In this document: positions 47,237 to 56,350 of the stretch, piece by piece
How the letters are laid out: each line of letters opens with the position of its first letter
Numbering within the stretch: position 1 is the first letter of the stretch
Assembly (NCBI RefSeq): GCF_001514235.1
Contig: NZ_KQ948924.1
Span: 1,091,198-1,155,197, forward strand
Length of the DNA: 64,000 nt
Direction of reading: 5' to 3'
Source: Streptomyces caeruleatus
GTDB lineage: Bacteria; Actinomycetota; Actinomycetes; Streptomycetales; Streptomycetaceae
Translations under genes and position numbers: made by a program
The notes under the pieces: model-generated
What the model saw: only the letters and a program-made list of their open reading frames with translations
Databases searched by the model: none
Told to the model about the DNA's origin: nothing

Positions 47237-48184
47237 TCAGACGAGGTCGATGAGGGGCTCTCCGGCGAGGGCGCGGCGGGCGCGGGAGACGGCGCCGTCC
47301 TGGAGGGCGCCGAGCGAGGTCGTTGAGCGCCAGGCGATGTGCGGGGTGAGGATGACGTTGGGTGCCTCCCGCAGAGGGTGCTCCGTCGGGAGCGGTTCCT
47401 GGGCGAAGACATCGAGGGCGGCACCCGCGAGGTGACCCGAGTGCAGCGCGTCGGCCAGCGCCTGCTCGTCGACCAGGCCGCCTCGCGACACGTTGACGAC
47501 CACTGCCCCGGGCCGCATGCGGCGCAGTACGTCTCCGGACACCAGATGACGCGTCTCGTCGGTGAGGGGGAGGTGGAGCGATACCACGTGGGACTTCTCC
47601 AGTACCTCGGTCAGCTCCGCCGCCGGTATCTCCGGGACGGACGTGAAAGGGTCGTAGGCGTGCACCCGCGCGCCCACCGCGGACCACGACGCGGCCACGA
47701 TGCGGCCGATCCGCCCCAGGCCGACGACGCCGACGACGAGGTCGGTCAGCTTGGGCGCGTCGTAGGCGATGCGGCCGGCCCAGCCGCCGTCGCGGATCGC
47801 CGCGTGCCCCTGAGGCAGTCGCCTGCTCAGCGCCAGACCCATCGCGAAGGCATGGGTCGCCACCTCGTCCGTCGACGCGTCCGGGACGATGGACACCGGG
47901 ACGCCAGACGCCGCGGCTGCCGAGACGTCGATGTTGTCGTAGCCCATCCCGTAGCGCACGACGGCCTGGCAGTTGTCCAGGGAGGCTATGTCGTCGGCGG
48001 TGACCTTCGCGTAGGGGGTGACCATGACGATCCGGGCGTCCGCCATCGCCGAGCTGAAGGAGGCCTGGTCGGCCGCGGCGATGAGACCCAGGCCGAACTC
48101 CTCGGCCAAGGCCCGCTCACGGTCCAGGTGGGGAAACTGGTGAGGTGCCACCAGAATGCAGCCAGAGGAGGGAGCTTTCGTCAT
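47237..48184 (-). CDS. D-isomer-specific 2-hydroxyacid dehydrogenase
   Basis: NAD-dependent enzyme of 315 residues. It has VVGVVGLGRIGRIVAASW (Rossmann GxGxxG), the catalytic arginine in VNVSRGGLVDEQAL, the glutamate in LDVFAQEPLP and the histidine in LTPHIAWRS. It resembles the phosphoglycerate dehydrogenase/CtBP branch. The substrate is presumably a 2-oxo or 2-hydroxy acid of the local catabolic pathway. A copy of the 17-bp regulon operator lies 80 nt upstream. Confidence 0.9.
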   Translation of the reverse strand: MTKAPSSGCILVAPHQFPHLDRERALAEEFGLGLIAAADQASFSSAMADARIVMVTPYAKVTADDIASLDNCQAVVRYGMGYDNIDVSAAAASGVPVSIVPDASTDEVATHAFAMGLALSRRLPQGHAAIRDGGWAGRIAYDAPKLTDLVVGVVGLGRIGRIVAASWSAVGARVHAYDPFTSVPEIPAAELTEVLEKSHVVSLHLPLTDETRHLVSGDVLRRMRPGAVVVNVSRGGLVDEQALADALHSGHLAGAALDVFAQEPLPTEHPLREAPNVILTPHIAWRSTTSLGALQDGAVSRARRALAGEPLIDLV

Positions 48185-48265
48185 CTTTTGTTCCTTTGCG
48201 CTCTTGAGGTGTGGCGCTGCCGGCCTCGATCACCCGTGAGCCTAGGTCGGACGGATGGGGATGAA

Positions 48266-48282
48266 TGTGCCAAAGTGAGGCA
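48266..48282 (-). promoter_or_regulatory. Regulon operator A
   Basis: On the minus strand TGCCTCACTTTGGCACA, a 17-bp dyad matching TGTSYCRMNNTGRNRCA, 80 nt upstream of the hydroxyacid dehydrogenase start. Confidence 0.6.
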
Positions 48283-48342
48283 CGGGTGCGACGCGGTCGG
48301 GGAGGATGCCGGCCGCACCCGTGCGCTCTGCTGACAGTGATG

Positions 48343-49818
48343 TCAGCCCGCGCGTCGGCCGATGCGCTCGTACGTCGCTGATCCGCGCCGCTTCAGAATC
48401 AGCGCGGTGACCACGCCGGCGAGAACCATGACGTAACCGACCGCGAGGAGGAGGGTGACGACCGCGGTGGGCGCGACGATGAGCAGGTCCATGTTCAACG
48501 ACGCCGTCAGCAGGGCGAACCCGATGGCCAGTGCGGAGACGGCGGGGGCGACCAGGGTCTTCCACGGGGAGGCGCCCTGCCGGTGGCGCCGGAAGTAGGC
48601 GATGACGGCGATGCTCGTGAGGAGCAGCAGGAGCAGCATCCCGTAGAACGCCACACCTGAGGTCGCGCCGTACAGGTCGGACTCGGGGATGCCGGACGCG
48701 ATCAGACCGAGCATGACCACGAGGAGGACCGCGCCCACGGTGACGGCCGAGATGTGGGGCGATCCGTGTCGCTGGTGGACGGCCGCCAGCCGACGAGGAA
48801 AGACACCGTCCACGCTGAGCGAGTGCGTGTAGCGGGACAGGATGTTCTGCAGGGAGAGGGTCGAGGCGAACATGCTCGTCACCACCAGTACGGCGATCAC
48901 CTGGTTCGCGAAGGCACCGATGTAGGTGAGCAGCGCGTGCGGCATCATCTCGGCCGGGGCGGCCGCCGCGTCCGCGACCGCCCGGGAGGCGCCCGAGGAA
49001 AGGATCAGCGAGTAGGAGGAGATCGCGTAGAAGACGCCGAGGAAGATGATCGTCAGGTAGGTGGCGCGGGGGATGGTGACCTCCGGGTCGCGCACCTCGT
49101 CCCGGTAGATCGCGGTGGCCTCGAAGCCGTTGAAGACTCCGATGCTGAACAGGAGCAGTACCCCGATCGAGGGCGTGACCAGGTTTTCAGGGTTCCAGGG
49201 AGTGAGGGAATGGCCCTCCGGACCACCGTTGCTGATCATGACGATGTCGAAGACGAGGATGGCGCACACCTCGACGGCCAGCAGCACGGACAGGACCTTG
49301 GCCGAGAGTTCCACGTTGAAGTAGCTCAGGACCCAGACGGCGCCGAGCATGATCAGCGACCAGATCCACCAGGGCGCTCCCGCTCCGCCGGTGAAGCTGG
49401 TGAAGAGATTGTTGACGCCGATGCCGGAGAAGACGAGCGCCGCGATGATGTTGAATCCGTAGGTCGACAGCGCGAGGAAGGAACCGCCGAGTCCCACGGG
49501 GCGGCCCAGTCCCTCTCCTATGTAGGTGTAGAAGGCACCTGGCCTCGGGATCTTCCGGCTCATGCTGGTGAAGCCGAGAGCGAAGAGCGTCATCAGCAGC
49601 AGCACGGCGACGAAGGCGATCGGTACGGCGATACCGAAGCTGATGTTGACGGACAGGAACCCGAAGACGACACCGAGCGGTGCGGTGAAGGCCAGGACGG
49701 TGAAGAGCAGTCCGAAGGTGCCCATCTCACCCTTGAGCGTGGCGGTCGGGGAGGCATCCTTCGGCTCTGTGGCGGGTGAAGCGGAAGAACATCGGATTGT
49801 CGTGGAGTGAGTGTCCAT
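48343..49818 (-). CDS. APC-family amino acid/amine permease
   Basis: A 491-residue inner-membrane transporter with about 12 hydrophobic segments. GEMGTFGLLFTVLAFTAPLG at the start and RIPRPGAFYTYIGEGLG-like and FNGFEATAIYRDEVRDPEVT segments place it in the APC superfamily. It probably imports the amino acid or amine degraded by the neighbouring enzymes. The ATG before MDTHSTT with AAGGAAG upstream was chosen; the second copy (62494-63957) has the same arrangement. Confidence 0.9.
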   Translation of the reverse strand: MDTHSTTIRCSSASPATEPKDASPTATLKGEMGTFGLLFTVLAFTAPLGVVFGFLSVNISFGIAVPIAFVAVLLLMTLFALGFTSMSRKIPRPGAFYTYIGEGLGRPVGLGGSFLALSTYGFNIIAALVFSGIGVNNLFTSFTGGAGAPWWIWSLIMLGAVWVLSYFNVELSAKVLSVLLAVEVCAILVFDIVMISNGGPEGHSLTPWNPENLVTPSIGVLLLFSIGVFNGFEATAIYRDEVRDPEVTIPRATYLTIIFLGVFYAISSYSLILSSGASRAVADAAAAPAEMMPHALLTYIGAFANQVIAVLVVTSMFASTLSLQNILSRYTHSLSVDGVFPRRLAAVHQRHGSPHISAVTVGAVLLVVMLGLIASGIPESDLYGATSGVAFYGMLLLLLLTSIAVIAYFRRHRQGASPWKTLVAPAVSALAIGFALLTASLNMDLLIVAPTAVVTLLLAVGYVMVLAGVVTALILKRRGSATYERIGRRAG

Positions 49819-49978
49819 GTGGGGTCTTCCTTGTCGGCTGGGCGAGGCGCGAAGGCAGGCCCGGCTTCGGCTGAAGGCAGTGCTTCGCCGCGAGGGGCGA
49901 GAGCCAGCGGGGAAGGCCCTGAGGGAGGCCGCTACCGCTGTTGGCGACCCAGCATGGAGTTTCGGCCAAGGCTGAGAC

Positions 49979-49995
49979 TGTCCCACCTTGGGGCA
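49979..49995 (-). promoter_or_regulatory. Regulon operator B
   Basis: TGTCCCACCTTGGGGCA, 161 nt upstream of the permease start; it corresponds to operator G before the second permease. Confidence 0.6.
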
Positions 49996-50031
49996 TCGGC
50001 GCCGGGTGCCCGCGCGCCGACAGGTCGGCGG

Positions 50032-51873
50032 CTACTCGTAGGGACGCAGCTCCAGTTCGAAGCCTCGGTGGGTGTAGCTGTCGATCTTGCGGTAGAGCGT
50101 CGACCGGCCGATGCCTAGCATCGCCGCGGCGCGCAACCGGTTGCCACCGGCCTCGGCGAGGGCTTCGCGGATCTGGTAGAGCTCTGCCTCCTCCAGGCGC
50201 GTGAGCTTGCTCCGGGCGAGACCGCGGGCGTGCGCCTGTGCCAGGTCGTCCATGCGTAGTTCCTGCGTCCGGCACCGTGCGGAGGCCGTCTCAATGACGT
50301 TCCGCAACTGGTGGACGTTTCCCGGCCAGTCCGCGGCGACGAGCACGTCCAGCAGGCGAGGTGACACCTGCGTGGCCGGGCTGTCGTCGAGCGAGAGGAA
50401 GTGGGCCGCCAGGGCGGGAATGTCCTCGCGGCGCATACGGAGTGGCGGCATCTGGACCTCGACGCCACCCAGACTGCTGATCAGCGGCAACAGCTCGTCG
50501 TCCAGCCGTCCGAGCGTGCACACAACCCGCGGTTGCTCCAAGAGGTCCAGCAGATCGGTCAGGCTCTCCCGCATCGATGCGCCGCACTCGTCCACCCGGT
50601 GCAGGACGACCGCCGCGCCGGCCGCGAGTTCCGCGTCGACCTCGTCGATTCCCCGGGGCCGGTCCACGCCGGGCCCCCAGTCGAAGGTGACGGTGTGCTC
50701 GGCGAGCCGGCTGGCCATGACCTGTGCGAGGTGTCGCTTGCCCGTGCCCGGCTCGCCGACGACGTAGGCGGGCGTGCGACGCGTGCAGGCTGTGGCCGCG
50801 GCCTCGAGCGCGCGCCGGATCGCGAGACTGTCGCCGATGATGCCCTCGAAAGGGCTGCGGCGTGGTGTCGGGCCGGCCGCCTTCTTGGAGAGCACCTTGC
50901 CCGGCTCTTTGCGGCGCAGCCGCAGCACTGTGCCGCCCGCGCTCTCGCCGCCGAGGAGGACGGGGCGTGCGTGGAGCTGGAGGACCGTGTCGGGACCGAC
51001 CGTGAGGTCGCGCTGCACGGTTTGGTCGAGACGCTCGGCCTCACGGCTGTACGCCGCAAGGACGGAGTAGTCGCTCTGGCCCAGCAGGGCCAGAGCTCCG
51101 CGGCTCGCGATGGTGGTCCGCTCGTCCATCGCGACGACGGCATCGGCGCCCCGCTTACGCACCTCCTGCAGGTAGGCGGACATCAGTGCCTGTTCACGAG
51201 CGGCAAGCCGGGCCGCGAGAGCCCTGGTCACCTCCGCAGCCGCACCCTGGACGATCAGCAGAATGGACCGCGGATCGACCTCGCGGGCGAGACTTTCCGG
51301 CAGCATCAGACTGAGGACACCGCGGACCGACCGGCGCAGCGGATCGCGGATCGGGACGGAGGTGCAGCAACTCCCCTGCAGTGTCTCCGCGAAGTGCTCT
51401 CCGCCCCACACCTGCACCGCCCCGCCCTCTTCCAGCGCGGTGCCATCGGAATTGGTGCCGATCAGGTCCTCCGACATGCGTCCGCCGTGGATCGGGAAGG
51501 CGCGGTCCGCCTGCCGGACGGCCGCGGTGTCCCCGCGGAAGACAGCAAGGGTCCCTTGGGCGTCGGTGAGGCACACGGCGCCCTGGGTGTCCATGCAGAG
51601 ACGTTCCAGCTCGGTCAGGACCGGCTCCGCGCAGGCGAGGAGCTGATCGTCGAGGTGGGGCTCGACGGTCTGAGTGAAGACGTCCGAGCCGAGCCGCACG
51701 TTGCAAGCCAGGCTGCGCCGCCATGATCGCGCGATCACGGGACGCAGCCTGCTGAGATCGGTCCCCGCGGGGTCCGCGACGAAACGCTCACGGAGGGAGA
51801 CCAGCTCGGCTGTGCTGGCCGCTCCCAGACGCATCGGGTGGGCGAGGGGCTCCCCGCCGAAGGGCATGGTCAT
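50032..51873 (-). CDS. DhaR/AcoR-like GAF-AAA-Fis regulator
   Basis: A 613-residue enhancer-binding-type regulator: N-terminal SRLRPVIARSWRRSL, a GAF-like sensor (about residues 75-220, TNSDGTALEEGGAVQVWGGE), a central PAS-like part, an AAA+ region with Walker A GEPGTGKRH, and a C-terminal Fis HTH (REALAEAGGNRLRAAAML, then IGRSTLYRKI). The GAFTGA loop used to contact sigma-54 is missing and the AAA+ core is degenerate, as in other actinobacterial members. It is the best candidate to bind the seven 17-bp dyads. Confidence 0.88.
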   Translation of the reverse strand: MTMPFGGEPLAHPMRLGAASTAELVSLRERFVADPAGTDLSRLRPVIARSWRRSLACNVRLGSDVFTQTVEPHLDDQLLACAEPVLTELERLCMDTQGAVCLTDAQGTLAVFRGDTAAVRQADRAFPIHGGRMSEDLIGTNSDGTALEEGGAVQVWGGEHFAETLQGSCCTSVPIRDPLRRSVRGVLSLMLPESLAREVDPRSILLIVQGAAAEVTRALAARLAAREQALMSAYLQEVRKRGADAVVAMDERTTIASRGALALLGQSDYSVLAAYSREAERLDQTVQRDLTVGPDTVLQLHARPVLLGGESAGGTVLRLRRKEPGKVLSKKAAGPTPRRSPFEGIIGDSLAIRRALEAAATACTRRTPAYVVGEPGTGKRHLAQVMASRLAEHTVTFDWGPGVDRPRGIDEVDAELAAGAAVVLHRVDECGASMRESLTDLLDLLEQPRVVCTLGRLDDELLPLISSLGGVEVQMPPLRMRREDIPALAAHFLSLDDSPATQVSPRLLDVLVAADWPGNVHQLRNVIETASARCRTQELRMDDLAQAHARGLARSKLTRLEEAELYQIREALAEAGGNRLRAAAMLGIGRSTLYRKIDSYTHRGFELELRPYE

Positions 51874-51923
51874 CGGACCTCCTCGATACGACGCGGGAAC
51901 GTTCCTCTACGTCTGCCTCGAAG

Positions 51924-53474
51924 TCAGTGGGTCAGGAGATGCTCCAAGTGTGCGGGCAGCTTACGTGCCTGCTGCCGGGCAAACTGTTGCGTATACCACT
52001 TTCCGAGCGTCTGCACTCCGGTCGAGCCGCTCGCCTTCCAACCACCGAAGGTCTGCGGACCGGGCCACCAGCCGGTGGTCGCGTGACCAGGGACGTTCAC
52101 GTCGACGCACCCGGCCTCGATGCCGTTCAGGAACGTACGGGCCTCGTCAAGATCGCCGGTGTAGATGCCGGCGGTCAGGCCCATGGGCGTATCGTTGGCC
52201 GCGTCGAGCGCCGCCTCGAAGGAGGGGACCTGGCTGATGGTGAGGAAGGGCAGGAAGTGCTCGGTGGTCGACAGCGCGTGATCGGCCGGTACGGAGGAGA
52301 CCACCGCCGGGCGGACGAAGTAGCCCTCGTGGTCGAGGCGCTCCCCGCCGGACACCGTGCAGCCCTCCGCACGTGCCTGCCCGACGATTCGCTCGAACCG
52401 CGCCAGTGCCTCGGCCGACACCACAGGGCCGGCGAACGCGTCGGCGTCGGAGGGGTCGGCTACGACGGCGCGGCTCGCCCGCTCGGCCACCAGCTCGACG
52501 AGCCGGTCGTGCGCCCCGGGCGTCACCAGCACTCGCGAGAGCGCGCTGCACTTCTGCCCGCCCAGATCGAAGGCGGAGAACACGATGCCGTCGGCCGCCG
52601 TCTCCAGGTCGGCGGTGTCGGTGACGATCACCGGGTTCTTGCCGCCCATTTCGGCGATGACCGGCCGGGCGTAAGGCCCGTCGGTGAACGTCCGCATGAT
52701 GGCCTGGCCGACGGCGACCGAGCCGGTGAAGGAGATGCCGTCGATGTCGGAGGCGGCAAGCGCCCTGCCGGGTTCGTCGGCGCCATGGACGACGTTCACC
52801 AGTCCGACGGGCAGGTCCATCGCCTGGCACATCTCGTACACCGCGTGCCCCGACCAGGGACCCTGGTGCGAGGTCTTCACGACCACACCGTTGCCGGCGA
52901 TGAGCGCGCCGATAGTGGGGCCGGCGGCCTGCACGATCGGGAAGTTGAAGGGGGTGATGACGCCGAAGACGCCGTACGGCCGCAGCACGGAGTCGTTGGC
53001 GAAGCCGGCCGGATCGGCCGCCCGCTCGTCCTCGAAGGCACCGGGCCGAGCCGCGTATTCGGTGTAGCAGCGCAGGATGTCACGGACTTCGAGCCCTTCC
53101 GCTCGTGCCCCCGCGTAGGTCTTGCCGACCTCCAGCGCCGTGCGTACGGCCCAGTCCTCCACCGCGTCCGTGACGTGATCGATAGCCCGCTGCACGTGCT
53201 CGATCCGCTTGCTCAGCGGCACCTTGCCCCATTCCCGCTGTGCCGCCCTGCTGGTTTCCACAGCGAGCCTGACGACATCGGCGGGCGCGTCGTGGCACGC
53301 GCTGACGGTCACGGACGGATGACCGGGGTCCTCCCTGACGATCAGCTCGCCGTCGAAATACTCCTTGCCGCCGACGACATGCGGAACGACGACATGAGTG
53401 CCGGTGCGCCGCTTGGCCATCTCGGCGGCGAATGCTTCGTGGCCTTGACGGTTCTGGTGGTCAAGAGCGGTCAT
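51924..53474 (-). CDS. Aldehyde dehydrogenase (P5C dehydrogenase-like)
   Basis: A 516-residue NAD(P)-dependent aldehyde dehydrogenase. It has GVITPFNFPIVQAAG, VIAEMGGKNPVIV with the general-base glutamate, and DLGGQKCSALSRVLV with the catalytic cysteine. The GQKCSALSR form is closest to 1-pyrroline-5-carboxylate/gamma-semialdehyde dehydrogenases. It probably oxidises an aldehyde formed by the monooxygenase 78 nt upstream. A decayed second copy of its C-terminal part lies at 61517-61930. Confidence 0.92.
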   Translation of the reverse strand: MTALDHQNRQGHEAFAAEMAKRRTGTHVVVPHVVGGKEYFDGELIVREDPGHPSVTVSACHDAPADVVRLAVETSRAAQREWGKVPLSKRIEHVQRAIDHVTDAVEDWAVRTALEVGKTYAGARAEGLEVRDILRCYTEYAARPGAFEDERAADPAGFANDSVLRPYGVFGVITPFNFPIVQAAGPTIGALIAGNGVVVKTSHQGPWSGHAVYEMCQAMDLPVGLVNVVHGADEPGRALAASDIDGISFTGSVAVGQAIMRTFTDGPYARPVIAEMGGKNPVIVTDTADLETAADGIVFSAFDLGGQKCSALSRVLVTPGAHDRLVELVAERASRAVVADPSDADAFAGPVVSAEALARFERIVGQARAEGCTVSGGERLDHEGYFVRPAVVSSVPADHALSTTEHFLPFLTISQVPSFEAALDAANDTPMGLTAGIYTGDLDEARTFLNGIEAGCVDVNVPGHATTGWWPGPQTFGGWKASGSTGVQTLGKWYTQQFARQQARKLPAHLEHLLTH

Positions 53475-53552
53475 ACAAACTTCCTTTCAAAACGCGTCCT
53501 GGCTGTTGCCAGCCGTGACGCCATGGCGGGCAGGCCTGTGTCCGGGGCGGGA

Positions 53553-54674
53553 TCAGTCCTCGATCCCGGCAGGGCGGGGAAGATCGACCAGAGCCTCGGT
53601 GCGGTGCTCGAGCTCCTTGATCCGGGGGATGACCTCCGTGCCCAGCAGCTCGAAGTGGCGCCGGTAGCGCTCGGGCTGGTCGAGGTAGTCGAAGGTGAAG
53701 CTGATGATCTTGCCGAAGCCACCGGAGGCGTCCAGATCCCGCTGCAGCTTCTTGATCACGGTGTCGGGTGAGCCGACGAGCCACTTCTCCTCGGCGAGGT
53801 ACTCGATCGGCACGTCGTCCGGGTCGGTCACACCCAGCTCGGGCACCATGGTCGGCAGCATGCCGCCGCGGGCGTAGCCGGGCAGCATCCACTCGCGGTA
53901 GGTCCGCCCCATGGCCCCGTTCACGGCGAGGTCCATCGCCTCCTCGTCGGTGTCGGCGACCAGGATGTTGTGGGCGACCCGCCACTCGTTGCGGTCCGCG
54001 GCGAAGCCGGAGCTCTCCGCGCCCTGCATGTACCGGTACCAGTGGCCGGCGAGGTACTCACGGCCCACGTTGAAGCTCATCGGCAGGTAACCCAGCTTGC
54101 CGGCCCGCGTCATCGTGCGGGAGGCGGGGCTGAGGCCCGCCATGAGCAGCGGCGGATGCGGCTTCTGCAGCGGCTCCATGAACGGGCCCTGTTGGATCTC
54201 GTCGTACTCGGGGATCTCGAACTGCCAGTGCTTGCCGTCGTGGCGATAGGGGCCCTTCTTCTCCCAGATGGCGCGCATGATCTCGACAGCCTCGGCCATC
54301 TTCTCGCCCGGGTCGGTGTTGCCGTGGATCAGGTGGTCCGTGGGGTAGGCGCCGGCGCCGAGACCGACCATCAGGCGGCCGTTGGACATGTGGTCGAGCT
54401 GCATCAGCCGGTGGGCCAGCGCCATCGGGTTGTGGTTGCCCGGGACGTTCGCGCCGGTACCGAACCTGATCTGCTTCGTCTGCTGCAGGGCCGCGGCGAT
54501 GTACAGCTCCGGGCTGCACACCGGCTCCCACCTCATGGTGCTGTGTTCGGCGATCCATACCTCGGACAGCCCGAACTCGTCGGCCCAGTTGATGACCTGC
54601 ATGTCCCACTGGAAACCCTCGTGCAGACCGGTTTCCGGAAGGCGGAACGGTACGAGGAACAGTCCGATATCCAT
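53553..54674 (-). CDS. LLM-family flavin monooxygenase (limonene-monooxygenase-like)
   Basis: A 373-residue luciferase-like monooxygenase. MDIGLFLVPFRLPETGLHEG, EVWIAEHSTMRWEPVCSPEL, GTGANVPGNHNPMALAHRLM, LDHMSNGRLMVGLGAGAYPT and VGSPDTVIKKLQRDLD are typical, with closest resemblance to limonene 1,2-monooxygenase LimB. It needs reduced FMN, presumably from the flavin reductase at 55733-56284. It is probably the ring-opening or hydroxylating step of the pathway. The ATG giving MDIGLFL was chosen over a longer in-frame reading. Confidence 0.9.
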   Translation of the reverse strand: MDIGLFLVPFRLPETGLHEGFQWDMQVINWADEFGLSEVWIAEHSTMRWEPVCSPELYIAAALQQTKQIRFGTGANVPGNHNPMALAHRLMQLDHMSNGRLMVGLGAGAYPTDHLIHGNTDPGEKMAEAVEIMRAIWEKKGPYRHDGKHWQFEIPEYDEIQQGPFMEPLQKPHPPLLMAGLSPASRTMTRAGKLGYLPMSFNVGREYLAGHWYRYMQGAESSGFAADRNEWRVAHNILVADTDEEAMDLAVNGAMGRTYREWMLPGYARGGMLPTMVPELGVTDPDDVPIEYLAEEKWLVGSPDTVIKKLQRDLDASGGFGKIISFTFDYLDQPERYRRHFELLGTEVIPRIKELEHRTEALVDLPRPAGIED

Positions 54675-54759
54675 GCTTGCTCTCCAGAGTGTGTACGCGA
54701 TCATCAGATCGATCGCTGGGGTTCTGCTCGCAGTCTCATGCCGCGTACGGTGGCGCGAC

Positions 54760-54776
54760 TGTGTCACCTTGAAGCA
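54760..54776 (-). promoter_or_regulatory. Regulon operator C
   Basis: TGTGTCACCTTGAAGCA, 86 nt upstream of the monooxygenase start, in the gap after the FAH-family gene. Confidence 0.6.
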
Positions 54777-54800
54777 CTGGCAGGCGGTGCCGCGCAGGCG

Positions 54801-55688
54801 TCAGCGCACGACGCTGCGCAGCGTGCCGACACGCTCGACAACGACCTCGACGACGTCTCCGGGCAGCAGCCACAAGGGGGGGTTCCGCTTGCTGCCGATG
54901 CCTTCCGGCGTCCCGGTCGAGATGATGTCCCCGGGGGAAAGGGTCAAGAACTTGCTGATGTAGGCGATGAGTTCGGCTACGGGGAAGATCATGTGCCGGG
55001 TGTTCGAGCCCTGTACCTGCACACCGTTGACGCGGGTCGCAAGGTCAAGGCTCTGTACGTCGCCCACCTCGTCCAGGGTGACCAGCGCGGGCCCGCAGGG
55101 CGTCGAGGCGTCGACGGCCTTGCCGGCCAACCACTGCGTGCCGTGGTACTGCAGGTCCCGGGCGGTGATGTCGTTGAGCACCATGACGCCGGCTACCAGA
55201 TCGAGGGCCTCGTCGGGCCGCACGGCGCGGCCCTCCCGGCCGATGACGACGGCCAGTTCCCCCTCGTAGTCGAGCTTGTCGGTGACGTGCGAGCAGCGGA
55301 TGTCGTCCGCCGGTCCGATGAGCGTGCTCGCGAACTTCGCGAACACGTCAGGGTGTTCGGGAAGTGCCCGGCCGGTCTCGGCCACGTGGTCGTTGTAGTT
55401 CAGGCCGATGCACAGCACCTTGCCGGGGTCGGTGACCGGCGGCCCCAGCCGGAGGTCCCCGGCCAGGGCGACACGCGCCGACGACTGCTTGTCAGCCGCC
55501 CGTCGTACGGCCTCGGCGACCTGGATGAGGTCATGGCCATGGCGGTGCAGCAGTTCCCTGGTGGTGGCCTGTGGACCGAGCCCTTCCATGCTGCTCGCGA
55601 GCAGGGCGACATCTATGTCGTACACCGCCTCGTCGAGCACCGCGCCGGCCCGCCAGTTGTCGTCCAGCCAGTAGGAGACGAGCTTCAT
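54801..55688 (-). CDS. Fumarylacetoacetate hydrolase-family protein
   Basis: A 295-residue FAH-superfamily enzyme, normally a Mg-dependent C-C hydrolase or decarboxylase acting on acylpyruvates. CIGLNYNDHVAETG holds the catalytic histidine; the metal acids are in DKLDYEGELAVVIGREGRAV; GVMVLNDITARDLQ and STGTPEGIGSKRNPPLWLLP complete the fold. AGGAGA precedes the ATG. It lies 44 nt after the flavin reductase and probably cleaves the oxidised ring-opened product. Confidence 0.92.
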   Translation of the reverse strand: MKLVSYWLDDNWRAGAVLDEAVYDIDVALLASSMEGLGPQATTRELLHRHGHDLIQVAEAVRRAADKQSSARVALAGDLRLGPPVTDPGKVLCIGLNYNDHVAETGRALPEHPDVFAKFASTLIGPADDIRCSHVTDKLDYEGELAVVIGREGRAVRPDEALDLVAGVMVLNDITARDLQYHGTQWLAGKAVDASTPCGPALVTLDEVGDVQSLDLATRVNGVQVQGSNTRHMIFPVAELIAYISKFLTLSPGDIISTGTPEGIGSKRNPPLWLLPGDVVEVVVERVGTLRSVVR

Positions 55689-55732
55689 CGTGTTGTTCTC
55701 CTGAAAGAGATCGGATGTGAGGGACTCGGGAC

Positions 55733-56284
55733 TCAGACGGCGAGCAACCGACCGCCGTCGAAGAAGCCGCCCGCCGCGTATACGAGGGGAGGCAGGTCGC
55801 TGGTCTCCACCCCGACGACGCGTCCGAAGAACACCGAATGGGTGCCGGCCTCCACTCGCGAGACGACCTGAACCTCGAACGTCGCCGACGCCCCGTCCAG
55901 CAGGGGCGCGCCCTGCCCGCCCTCGTGCCAGCCGACGTCCCGGAACTTGTCCCCGCCCGACCTGGCGAAGGCCGCCGCCACCGTCGACTGGGTGTTGCTC
56001 AGGATGCTGATCCCGAGGTACCGAGCGGTGCACAGCGCGGCATGCGACTGTGCGGAGGTGTTGATGCAGACCAAGACCAGAAGGGGGTCCATCGAGACGC
56101 TGCTGAAGGCGTTGACGACCAGCCCGACGGGCCGGCCGTCTACCTGAGCGGTCACGACCGTCACGCCCGAGGGAAAGGCGCGGTGGGCCTGCTTCACCTG
56201 CTGAACCAGCTCGGTAGGCGCCTGCCGACCGGGGACGGGCGCGAGTGAAGTGGTGTGTGTCTGGCGTGTGTTCAGTGTGTCCAT
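55733..56284 (-). CDS. Flavin reductase (DIM6/NTAB family)
   Basis: A 183-residue NAD(P)H:flavin oxidoreductase, the usual partner of two-component monooxygenases. FPSGVTVVTAQVDGRPVGLV, FSSVSMDPLLVLVCINTSAQ and FGRVVGVETSDLPPLVYAAG are conserved. It should supply FMNH2 to the monooxygenase of the same regulon. It is the first gene of an operon with the FAH-family hydrolase; regulon operator D lies 36 nt upstream, over the core promoter. Confidence 0.92.
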   Translation of the reverse strand: MDTLNTRQTHTTSLAPVPGRQAPTELVQQVKQAHRAFPSGVTVVTAQVDGRPVGLVVNAFSSVSMDPLLVLVCINTSAQSHAALCTARYLGISILSNTQSTVAAAFARSGGDKFRDVGWHEGGQGAPLLDGASATFEVQVVSRVEAGTHSVFFGRVVGVETSDLPPLVYAAGGFFDGGRLLAV

Positions 56285-56319
56285 GTCGCCTACAGTGCTG
56301 CGCGGTCAGAGTCGGAGAA

Positions 56320-56336
56320 CGTGCCAATCTGGTACA
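56320..56336 (-). promoter_or_regulatory. Regulon operator D
   Basis: CGTGCCAATCTGGTACA, a 17-bp dyad 36 nt upstream of the flavin reductase start and close to the aminotransferase stop. Confidence 0.5.
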
Positions 56337-56350
56337 GCGTGCTCACCCCG

